From Roseivirga sp. (lineage in GTDB: Bacteria; Bacteroidota; Bacteroidia; Cytophagales; Cyclobacteriaceae): DNA of 64,000 nt. A program made the translations under genes and the position numbers. Position 1 is the first letter of the stretch; every line of letters begins with the position of its first letter. This document shows positions 7,049 to 14,367 of the stretch, piece by piece. The stretch covers positions 186,001 through 250,000 of the forward strand of contig JAGYIY010000001.1 in the NCBI GenBank assembly GCA_018402485.1, given 5' to 3'. The notes beneath the pieces are model-generated. The model was not told the DNA's origin, did no database searches, and saw only the letters and a list, made by a program, of their open reading frames with translations.

Positions 7049-8452
7049 ATGACTGAGCCAACTTATGCTGCCAATCCATTAAAAATTTCATTGCTCCTCG
7101 CTCTGTTTATTATCACTGCATGCTCTGATGTTTTTAATTAAGTTTCACCTCAAAAAACAAGAACTGTCCGATCCGTTAATGTAGCAGACATTCCCCAGGC
7201 GGTTCAACATCTGGGTACTGTCTTGGGCAGCAACCCAGATGTAATTCGAAGTAGTGCAAACAATGGCCAAGCAACCGACCTCAATATCGATTGGTCGCAA
7301 ATAATGGAATTGGTAGATACTTTAGGGCAAACCAATTATACCATTGCCCTAAAAGACACCGCCAATGCCCCTTATGTTTTTCATAACTTAGTGATAGGTA
7401 AAACAGCCGATGGCCATTTCAAAAGGCCTTATGTAGTAACTTACACCATGAGCGAGGCTTTTAGAGCAGAATACGACCGAACGCGATCTATTGCTAATTT
7501 CGAGGGTGGTATAACCATGCGTTACCTTAAAGATGGTTTGTCTGGTAGCAAAAGAGGATCTGCTAATATCGACTCGGAAAGAGGGGTAATAGACAATAAC
7601 GATCCTTGCAACCGAGACATATCCCCACCAAGCCCCACAGGTGGTGGAGGCGGTGGAGATTTTACACTCCCACCACCACCGGACTACCAATTTAAGTGGG
7701 TATGTGATTGGGAATGGATAGATTTTGAAACAACCTCGGATGGTATCTGGTATGATGCCAACGGTATTCTTACCGTGGGAGTTTCAGCCAAAAAATCAAT
7801 ACTTTCTTGGGAATGTAGTTTTGAACAGTCAAGCAGCGTAGTTTCAGGAAGTGACCCCTGCAACCCACAAGATGAAATTGCTGTAATTGACCCGAATAAA
7901 CCCTGCCCGGGAGATCCGGTTAAAAATCCAGAAATAGCAGCTCAACCGGAGGAAGCATCCGGTAAACCAGGTGGCCTCTTTTCAGATAAATTTCGTAAAG
8001 TAAAGGATAATGGTGTATGGGTATCAAAAATCCATTCAGGCTTGGATATTAAAGCAAATCCGGGTGATGCAATCTATTCTATGACCTCGGGTAAGGTTTC
8101 TTATGTAGGATACAAGCCACAATCATTTGGCCACCATATAACAGTTACATTTCTGCTGAATGGAGAATCTCATACGGTTTTATATGCGCACCTTCAAGCG
8201 CAGAACTTACCAAAAGTTGGGGAGAGTATAAACACAGGTGACATTGTTGGCATCTCAGGGAACTCCGGAAATATTGTAAGATCGAAGGGAGAACACCATG
8301 TACACATAGAACTTTGGAAGGGTGCCTACACTTGGAATAAAAATGAGAAAGGCAACTTAGAAAGGTCTCGACCCAACCACTTAGACCCAAGAATTATTTT
8401 GGGTACGAAATTTGACGATAATCTAGAACCGATAAAAAATAACTGTAATTAG
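7049..8452 (+). pseudogene. M23 peptidase lipoprotein, parent copy A, interrupted by a stop
   Basis: The ATG at 7049 starts a lipoprotein signal (hydrophobic stretch LKISLLLALFIITACSD, lipobox ITAC, Cys25). Codon 31 at 7139-7141 is TAA, and the same frame then stays open to 8452. The body has a conserved N-terminal region of about 240 residues (DLNIDWSQIMELVDTLG, VFHNLVIGKTADGHFKRP), a Gly/Pro linker and a Cys-rich stretch. It ends in an M23 metallopeptidase domain with a complete zinc set: HSGLD, YAHL and HVHIE. M23 enzymes cut peptide cross-bridges of peptidoglycan. Downstream of the stop the first possible start is a TTG at 7223, which would give a product without export signal. The gene is probably dead unless the stop is a sequencing error. 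The small secreted protein gene follows after 2 bases. Confidence 0.7.
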
Positions 8453-8982
8453 CCATGAAAACAATCATCTTAATTCTTTATAGCTTTTTTTTAATCCATC
8501 ATACTTTTGCACAGAGAGTATCCTTTGATGAATTTGAGCAAATGAAAGTCAATAACCAGCTTTCCTTAGATCAACTTTTGCAATCGGATTCACCACATCA
8601 GCTTGCAAAAGGAGCATTAAATATAGATTTCAATGCTGATTGCAATACATTTATAACTGGTAAGGAATGTACCTTTTATAATGCAGGTGTGGAAATACTT
8701 GAATGGGGTGAGCAATTTACAAATTTAGAAATTTCCAATGCTTCTTATCATTTATATTTTGGTAGTAAAGTCATTAAAATAGGTGAGAGTAAGAATTCTG
8801 TTTTGTCTCAGTTTGATAAAGCTCCTGCCATGGAAAAGCTTTACACCGATGAAAAAGAAAACAAAACTTATATCTACTTATCATGGTATGTTGGTGAGGC
8901 TACTCACACATATATCGACTTTTTCTTCGATACTAATACGCAAAAACTCGTGAAATACGGGTTAATTGATATCCTGAATTAA
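7257..8982 (+). repeat. tandem duplication, unit A (M23 gene 3' part plus small secreted protein)
   Basis: Matches 9971-11699. The first part (7257 to about 7990 against 9971 to about 10704) differs by roughly a dozen bases by eye. From about 7993 the two copies diverge strongly for about 150 bases, become similar again, and the small-protein genes are similar at both ends but divergent in the middle. The left edge of the shared sequence is abrupt, at CAAACAATGG. Confidence 0.85.
8455..8982 (+). CDS. small secreted protein A, putative partner or immunity protein of M23 copy A
   Basis: 175 residues with a signal peptide (MKTIILILYSFFLIHHTFAQ), so periplasmic or surface-exposed. The mature part begins RVSFDEFEQMKVNNQLSLDQ and later has LYFGSKVIKIGESKNSVLSQF, a strand-turn-helix pattern like that of small SmpA/BLIP-like domains, though the fold is only a guess. 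It lies 2 bases after the M23 stop and is certainly co-transcribed. Its closest relative is the protein at 11172-11699: the signal and first 45 residues and the last 50 are alike, while the middle (about residues 50-85) differs. No catalytic motif is seen. By position it could be an inhibitor of the neighbouring peptidase; this is inference. Confidence 0.75.
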   Translation: MKTIILILYSFFLIHHTFAQRVSFDEFEQMKVNNQLSLDQLLQSDSPHQLAKGALNIDFNADCNTFITGKECTFYNAGVEILEWGEQFTNLEISNASYHLYFGSKVIKIGESKNSVLSQFDKAPAMEKLYTDEKENKTYIYLSWYVGEATHTYIDFFFDTNTQKLVKYGLIDILN

Positions 8983-9004
8983 GATGCCTTCTAAAAACAA
9001 TTAG

Positions 9005-9472
9005 GTTAGTCACTACGGACCTGGCATCCATAAGGGATTTGATGCAGGCGGTAATATAAACGACCCTGTATTTGCAACCCATAAAGGCACGGTAATTGCT
9101 GCTTTGGATGGGATACAACCAAACACTCATGGCGGTCGAGATTTTGGTAACTATATTATCATAGCATCTGAGATCAATGGCAAAACCTATTGGATTTTAT
9201 ACGCACACTTAAATAGTATAAATGTAACTACGGGAGAAATAGCTGCCGGACAAAAAATTGGACAAATTGGAAAAACGGGGAATGCCTCCGATGAAAGAAA
9301 TACCGATCCGTATGGAATTTTAACTCCTGTAAACCCACATGTACATATGGAGTTTAGGGTTTTTGAAGAAGGAGTAAACTTCAATGACTTGGGTACAGAA
9401 AATCCAGAAAACTTCTTTAACACCAAATTTGATCAACAAGGTAACCCCATTAAAAATGAAAACTGCTTATAA
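9005..9472 (+). pseudogene. truncated M23 peptidase domain, copy C
   Basis: An open frame follows a TAG at 9002-9004 and starts directly inside an M23 domain: HYGPGIHKGFDAGG with the HxxxD zinc motif, then YAHLNS, and HVHMEFR with the HxH motif. It ends FDQQGNPIKNENCL, resembling the ends of copies A and B (NLEPIKNNCN). The catalytic residues are kept, but the signal, the N-terminal region and any sound start are missing; the first ATG in frame (9104) would drop the first zinc ligand. The domain sequence is clearly different from A and B. It looks like an orphan toxin tip left beside its small partner, whose ATG comes one base after the stop. Confidence 0.7.
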
Positions 9473-9473
9473 T

Positions 9474-9944
9474 ATGAAAACTCTAATACTATTTTTTTGC
9501 ATCGCTTTGGCCATTACAAATGTGCAATGCCAAACAATAGAATGTAGCGAATCCTATAAAATTGATAATCAAATATGCATCGATGACATTAAAGGGGTCA
9601 GTGAAGTCAGTGAAGTCATTAGCAAACTCAGTGATATAGAATTTGAGCAAACCTATATTGAAGACATTGTAGGTGATCGGATTTTTTTAGAGGGAGAGGG
9701 CATAAAAATATTATACACTGATTACGGCGCTCCCGGTTTTTTGATGAGTTTAATGGATATCACATCAAACCAACACTTTCTATATGATACAATAAATGAA
9801 GTTGAAATAAGGGTTGGGCAGCGTAAAACAGAAGCAATGATAAATTCTCTTAGCTACATGTCTAAAGAATTTAGACACTATTCTATTGAAATTGATAAAG
9901 ATGAAATAATCACTAAAATAAAAGTAAGTTTTCGCTATACCTAA
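9474..9944 (+). CDS. small secreted protein C, putative partner of M23 copy C
   Basis: 156 residues with a signal peptide (MKTLILFFCIALAITNVQC). The ATG at 9474 is chosen because it follows the peptidase stop by one base and starts the signal like its paralogues. The longer frame from 9384 overlaps the peptidase. The mature protein (QTIECSESYKIDNQI..., IEFEQTYIEDIVGDRIF) shares the layout of proteins A and B, including a VEIRVGQRKTEAMINSL stretch comparable to VIKIGESKNSVL, but little direct identity. Function is unknown. Its survival beside a truncated peptidase fits a protective role, by inference. Confidence 0.65.
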   Translation: MKTLILFFCIALAITNVQCQTIECSESYKIDNQICIDDIKGVSEVSEVISKLSDIEFEQTYIEDIVGDRIFLEGEGIKILYTDYGAPGFLMSLMDITSNQHFLYDTINEVEIRVGQRKTEAMINSLSYMSKEFRHYSIEIDKDEIITKIKVSFRYT

Positions 9945-10017
9945 ATAGCTAAACCTTGCCTCCAGCTGATCAAACAATGGCCAAGCAACCGACCTCAATA
10001 TCGATTGGTCGCAAATA

Positions 10018-11169
10018 ATGGAATTGATAGATACTTTAGGGCAAACCAATTATACCATTGCCCTAAAAGACACCGCCAATGCCCCTTATGTTTTTCATAA
10101 CTTAGTGATAGGCAAAACAGCCGATGGCCATTTCAAAAGGCCTTATGTAGTAACTTACACCATGAGCGAGGCTTTTAGAGAAGAATACGACCGAACACAA
10201 TCTATTGCTGATTTCGAGGGTGGTATAACCATGCGTTACCTTAAAGATGGTTTGTCTGGTAGCAAAAGAGGATCTGCTAATATCGACTCGGAAAGAGGGG
10301 TAATAGACAATAACGATCCTTGCAACCGAGACATATCCCCACCAAGCCCTACAGGTGGTGGAGGCGGTGGAGATTTTACACTCCCACCACCACCGGACTA
10401 CCAATTTAAGTGGGTATGTGATTGGGAATGGATAGATTTTGAAACAACCTCGGATGGTATCTGGTATGATGCCAACGGTATTCTTACCGTGGGAGTTTCA
10501 GCCAAAAAATCAATACTTTCTTGGGAATGTGGTTTTGAACAGTCAAGCAGCGTAGTTTCAGGAAGTGACCCCTGCAACCCAAAAGATGAAATTGCTGTAA
10601 TTGACCCGAATAAACCCTGCCCGGGAGATCCGGTAAAAAATCCAGAAATAGCAGCTCAACCGGAGAAAGCATCCGGTAAACCAGGTGGCCTCTTTTCAGA
10701 TAAATTTCGTAAAGAAAGTATTAATGGTGCACTTGTTTCAAAAATTCATGCAGGTTTGGATGTTAAAGCAAATCCTGGTGATCCAATCTATTCTATGACC
10801 TCGGGTACTGTTACTTTTATTGATAGGATAGGAAAAGGAAAATTAGGTCATTATGTCACAGTTACATTTCTGCTGAATGGAGAATCTCACTCGGTTTTAT
10901 ATGCACACCTTCAAGCCCAGAACTTACCAAAAGTCAATGAGAAGATAAACACAGGTGACATTATTGGCATCTCAGGGAACTCTGGAAATATTGTAGGATC
11001 GAAGGGAGAACACCATGTACACATAGAACTTTGGAAGGGTGCCTACACTTGGAATAAAAATGAGAAACGCAACTTAAAAAGGTCTCGACCCAACCACTTA
11101 GACCCAAGAATTATAATGGGTACGAAATTTGACGAGAATTTAGAACCAATAAAAAATAACTGTAATTAG
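10018..11169 (+). CDS. M23 peptidase, copy B, 5'-truncated
   Basis: The frame is open from 9970, just after a TGA, with its first ATG at 10018, giving 383 residues without a signal peptide. Residues up to about 225 are almost identical to copy A (conserved N-terminal region, Gly/Pro linker, Cys-rich stretch DPNKPCPGDP). The M23 domain is complete (HAGLD, YAHL, HVHIE) but diverges from A between about KFRK and YVTVTF. The tail is again nearly the same as A. With no export signal it could not reach peptidoglycan as it stands, so it is probably a silent copy or recombination donor. The small partner gene starts 2 bases after its stop. Confidence 0.65.
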   Translation: MELIDTLGQTNYTIALKDTANAPYVFHNLVIGKTADGHFKRPYVVTYTMSEAFREEYDRTQSIADFEGGITMRYLKDGLSGSKRGSANIDSERGVIDNNDPCNRDISPPSPTGGGGGGDFTLPPPPDYQFKWVCDWEWIDFETTSDGIWYDANGILTVGVSAKKSILSWECGFEQSSSVVSGSDPCNPKDEIAVIDPNKPCPGDPVKNPEIAAQPEKASGKPGGLFSDKFRKESINGALVSKIHAGLDVKANPGDPIYSMTSGTVTFIDRIGKGKLGHYVTVTFLLNGESHSVLYAHLQAQNLPKVNEKINTGDIIGISGNSGNIVGSKGEHHVHIELWKGAYTWNKNEKRNLKRSRPNHLDPRIIMGTKFDENLEPIKNNCN

Positions 11170-11171
11170 CC

Positions 11172-11699
11172 ATGAAAACAATCATCTTAAGTCTTTTTAG
11201 CTTTTTTTTAATCCATAATAGCTTTGCACAAAGGATATCCTTTGATGAATTTGAGCAAATGAAGGTCAATAACCAGCTTTCCTTAAATCAACTTTTACAA
11301 TCGGATTCACCGCATCAATTGATTGAACAAGTTTTAAATATAGAATTTAATACTGACTGTGATAAGTCACCCGTTGGGGAATTTTGTTATTATACTATAA
11401 ACGGTATCTATCAAGACGAATGGGATGGTGTATTTACAGAGTTTAATATCTCAAATCCTAATTTCCATTTATACTTTGGTAACAAGGTCATCAAAATAGG
11501 TGATAGCAAGAGTTCTGTATTATCAAAGTTTAACAAACCTCCCTTTGTAGAAAAGCTTTATCCTGATGAGTATGAAGGCAAAACTTACCTCTATCTACCC
11601 TGGTATATTGATGGAGCCACACACACCTATTTACAATTTTTCTTTGATCCGAACACACAAAAACTGGTGAAATATGCACTAGAGGATGTACTTAATTAA
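11172..11699 (+). CDS. small secreted protein B, putative partner of M23 copy B
   Basis: 175 residues with a signal peptide (MKTIILSLFSFFLIHNSFAQ), paralogue of the protein at 8455-8982. Identical or near-identical blocks are FDEFEQMKVNNQLSL, LQSDSPHQL and FFFDPNTQKLVKY. The centre (CDKSPVGEFCYYTINGIYQ) replaces that of protein A, and VIKIGDSKSSVLSKF is shared. The divergent centre mirrors the divergent stretch in the adjoining peptidase, as expected if partner pairs co-vary. The gene is intact although its peptidase has lost its export signal. Confidence 0.75.
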   Translation: MKTIILSLFSFFLIHNSFAQRISFDEFEQMKVNNQLSLNQLLQSDSPHQLIEQVLNIEFNTDCDKSPVGEFCYYTINGIYQDEWDGVFTEFNISNPNFHLYFGNKVIKIGDSKSSVLSKFNKPPFVEKLYPDEYEGKTYLYLPWYIDGATHTYLQFFFDPNTQKLVKYALEDVLN

Positions 11700-11735
11700 A
11701 ATACTTTTCAAAGGAGCAAAAAACTAATTACAGTT

Positions 11736-11903
11736 TCACGCAAAGCCCGCGAAGAATAGGCTCGCAAAGAACGCAAAGCAGAATCTTAGTGCTCTTAGCG
11801 CCCTTGGCGGTTTAAATTTTTACCGCAGAGTGCGCAAAGAAAGGCCACGCAAAGTGCGCAAAGCAAAATCTTAGTATTCTTAGCGACCATGGCGGTTAAA
11901 AAA
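11736..11903. repeat. cluster of GCAAAG/CTTAGCG-type intergenic repeats
   Basis: The stretch is built of repeated CGCAAAG..., AATCTTAG...CTCTTAGCG and GGCGGTTTAAA...TTTTACCGCAGAGTGCGCA units, with many inverted symmetries that could fold into hairpins. This is the non-coding repeat type often seen between genes of Bacteroidota. A 30-base core at 11807-11836 recurs exactly at 12570-12599. The rest of the gap 11700-12013 shows no gene. Confidence 0.75.
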
Positions 11904-12013
11904 CTGTCGCAAATGAAGGAAGTAGAAGGTACTTTAAGGCAAAAATCTTTTATCTTGAAGATTGATGTTTTAGTTCTAATTGTTGAGTTTTATTCTAATA
12001 TAAAAACCATCTT

Positions 12014-12523
12014 ATGAAAACTACAATCACATTCATTTTTCTTCTACTCAATTATTTCAGCCTATCTTGTCTAGCTCAAGATATAATTGATGTTTCTGAC
12101 ATCAAAATCAATAACCAGGTGCTTATTTCAGATTCCAAAAGTGCCTACCTGTCAATTCTGGGACAGCCTCATGCTACAAAAACAATAGAATCTGAAATGG
12201 AAGACTTAACACTTGATATATTAACCTACAATCAATCCACTTTTACGTTTGCAGGTAACGATCTTTTTGACTTCTCAATTCGTGATAATTCAATCTCTAT
12301 TACCCTGAATAACATTAATTTGACAGTTGGAGATAATATTTCGCTGCTACAAAATGCTTATCCAAATTCTTATAATTTACTTAAAAATAAAAATGACATT
12401 GCACTTGTTTTAACGCTTCGAATCACTCAAAATGGGCAAACTTATATATCAGATGATTGGATTTCAATAGGGGTTGATCCATCTACAGGTGTAATTGATT
12501 CGATTCATTTTGTTCGGCCTTAA
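12014..12523 (+). CDS. orphan small secreted protein D, same layout as A-C
   Basis: 169 residues with a signal peptide (MKTTITFIFLLLNYFSLSCLAQ). After the signal it reads DIIDVSDIKINNQVL and later INLTVGDNISLLQNAYPNSY, comparable in place and character to the KVNNQLSL and VIKIGDSKSSVL blocks of the small proteins upstream. Overall identity is low, so the relation is probable rather than proven. It has no peptidase of its own and is bracketed by copies of a palindromic intergenic repeat. That makes it look like an orphan partner gene. No enzymatic motif is visible. Confidence 0.65.
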   Translation: MKTTITFIFLLLNYFSLSCLAQDIIDVSDIKINNQVLISDSKSAYLSILGQPHATKTIESEMEDLTLDILTYNQSTFTFAGNDLFDFSIRDNSISITLNNINLTVGDNISLLQNAYPNSYNLLKNKNDIALVLTLRITQNGQTYISDDWISIGVDPSTGVIDSIHFVRP

Positions 12524-12555
12524 ATAAATGTGAGTGGGGGGCTGCTTAACAGTGT

Positions 12556-12602
12556 TCTAAGCACCCTTAGCGGTTTAAATTTTTACCGCAGAGTGCGCAG
12601 AG
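12556..12602. repeat. second copy of the intergenic repeat
   Basis: Contains the same 30-base core as 11807-11836 (at 12570-12599), with the inner palindrome GCGGT...ACCGC. A further partial copy (TCTAGCGGTTTACAT) lies near 12656. Together with 11736-11903 it flanks the orphan small-protein gene as a direct repeat. Confidence 0.7.
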
Positions 12603-12677
12603 CTTCACAAAGGTTGTAAGTTTTAGCTTGAAGTTTTATATCTATTTTTTATGCCTCTAGCGGTTTACATTTTAGCA

Positions 12678-12710
12678 AAAAAGACAGCCCATGGCAGCAG
12701 GCTGTCTTTA
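12678..12710 (-). terminator. rho-independent terminator of the division operon
   Basis: Inverted repeat AAGACAGCC / GGCTGTCTT with a 10-base loop. On the minus strand it is followed by a T run, 48 bases after the ftsZ stop. It may also act on plus-strand transcripts from the island. Confidence 0.8.
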
Positions 12711-12757
12711 TTCACATGTCTCAACAGTTAACAGATTTAACGTTAATTGCTGTTGTC

Positions 12758-14332
12758 TTAATCGACATTATCGTGAAGGAATTTATTGTCCCCCATAATT
12801 TCATCCTCATCGTTTAAATTAAATTTAGAAACATTGCGCTCACCTGAAGGCATTTCATCCTTCAACCTTACCTGTTTCCGCTGATAGGCCGGCACTTCTA
12901 ACCTCTCTTTGAATTCATCTTGATTCATTGAATTATTGCCCATCTGACGCAAGCGTTCTTCTCGTAAACGCGCTTGCTCCTGTAAGCGGCTACGCTTCAA
13001 TTCCAAGAAATTATCTTTTCGTTCTTTCTCAAAATCATTCTCCAAACTGTAGTTTCGAGCCGTTACCTCATCTTCTTCATCACTACTTCCGCTACTGGGG
13101 TATTCCTCAATCTCATACTTTTCAGCCAGTCGGCTTAAAAAAGAATAACCGGCTGAAAAACCTCCCTCCTCTTCTTCTTTTTCATTGGATTCTTCATTTG
13201 CATCAGTTTGAACATTCTGCTGAGATTTTGTATCTTCTTTAAAAAGAGCAGTTTGAGGTTGTTTAGGGATAAGCGAATCATCATCCTTTTTTTCAATCTC
13301 TTGATTGCTTTCAAGATCTATAATCTTCTTTTTATTTTCGGGTGCATTTGCTCTCAGTTCAGGAGACTCAAAACCAGTTGCAATTACTGTAACACTAATA
13401 CTTTGTCCGTGTTCTGTATTGATACCATGGCCAAAAATAACTTCTGCGTCATCGCCTGCTTTTTCTTGAATGTATTCGGTGATTTCTGTTAGTTCATCCA
13501 TTTGTAATTCGGCCTCTTCACCAGAGATAATGGATAGCAAAATTTTCTGTGCCCCGTTAATGTCCTTATTGTTCAACAAAGGAGAGGATATGGCCATTTC
13601 AGCAGCTCGAAGTGCCCTACCTTCACCTTCAGCCATGGCAGACCCCATAACAGCAGCACCTGTTCCTTTCATCACGGTTTGAACATCCATAAAGTCTACA
13701 TTGACATAACCGGGAACGGTAATGATTTCTGCAATTCCCTTGGCTGCTGTGGTCAGTACATTGTCTGCCTCACCAAAGGCTTTACTAATGGGTAGGTTGC
13801 CATGAACTTCTCTTAACTTATCGTTGAGGATAACCAAAACGGTGTCGCAGTTTTCTTTTAATTCGGCAATACCTTCGTTGGCAGCCTTGGTTTTTTTTGG
13901 TCCTTCAAAGCTAAAAGGAGCTGTAACAATCCCTACAGTAAGAAGATCCATGTCACGCGCTATTCTTGCAATTACCGGGGCGGCACCTGTTCCAGTACCT
14001 CCACCCATTCCTGCGGTAATAAAAACCATCTTGGTGTCGTCAGAAAGCATTTCCCGGATTTGCTCCTTGCTTTCTAAAGCGGCATCCTTTCCAATACTGG
14101 GATTTGCCCCTGCTCCCAAACCTTCGGTAAGACCAATACCTATTTGCAAGCGATTGGGCACCGGACTTGTTTTAAGCGCTTGCGCATCGGTATTGCATAC
14201 CACAAACTCCACATCTTTGATGCCTTGGTTGTACATGTGGTTGACGGCATTGCTGCCTCCACCACCGACTCCTATTACTTTAATAATAGATTTGTGGTGC
14301 TTTGGGATTTCGAACATATATGAATCTGCCAT
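12758..14332 (-). CDS. ftsZ: cell division protein FtsZ
   Basis: Tubulin-like GTPase forming the Z ring, 524 residues. The nucleotide site GVGGGGSNAVNHM starts at residue 21 and the signature GMGGGTGTGAAP at about 108. NVDFMDVQTVM is the T7 synergy loop region. The conserved core ends near residue 325, and a polar, acidic and basic tail of about 200 residues follows, as is common in Bacteroidota but much longer than in E. coli (383 in total). The C-terminal end is SKFNLNDEDEIMGDNKF. It is the last gene of the dcw operon, 35 bases after ftsA, and is followed by a hairpin terminator. Confidence 0.97.
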   Translation of the reverse strand: MADSYMFEIPKHHKSIIKVIGVGGGGSNAVNHMYNQGIKDVEFVVCNTDAQALKTSPVPNRLQIGIGLTEGLGAGANPSIGKDAALESKEQIREMLSDDTKMVFITAGMGGGTGTGAAPVIARIARDMDLLTVGIVTAPFSFEGPKKTKAANEGIAELKENCDTVLVILNDKLREVHGNLPISKAFGEADNVLTTAAKGIAEIITVPGYVNVDFMDVQTVMKGTGAAVMGSAMAEGEGRALRAAEMAISSPLLNNKDINGAQKILLSIISGEEAELQMDELTEITEYIQEKAGDDAEVIFGHGINTEHGQSISVTVIATGFESPELRANAPENKKKIIDLESNQEIEKKDDDSLIPKQPQTALFKEDTKSQQNVQTDANEESNEKEEEEGGFSAGYSFLSRLAEKYEIEEYPSSGSSDEEDEVTARNYSLENDFEKERKDNFLELKRSRLQEQARLREERLRQMGNNSMNQDEFKERLEVPAYQRKQVRLKDEMPSGERNVSKFNLNDEDEIMGDNKFLHDNVD

Positions 14333-14367
14333 GATATTAAAATTTATTGTTTGAATTTCTTTTGTGC

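Larger units (their letters stand above)
9971..11699 (+). repeat. tandem duplication, unit B
   Basis: Second copy of 7257-8982. It is joined at its left edge 26 bases after the stop of small protein C, so the copied unit lacks the promoter, signal sequence and first about 70 codons of the parent gene. Three bases longer than copy A within the divergent catalytic stretch. Confidence 0.85.

Noticed and set aside
7223..8452. Functional cytoplasmic M23 enzyme starting at TTG 7223
   Set aside because: A peptidoglycan peptidase without export signal makes little sense, and the in-frame lipoprotein signal upstream explains the gene better as an interrupted lipoprotein.
9384..9944. Longer start for small protein C at 9384
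   Set aside because: It would overlap the peptidase frame and put 30 residues before a clear signal peptide; the ATG at 9474 matches the layout of the paralogues.
11736..12602. CRISPR array in the repeated GCAAAG stretch
   Set aside because: The repeats are uneven in length and spacing, have no unique spacers of constant size, and no cas gene is near. They fit dispersed intergenic palindromic repeats.
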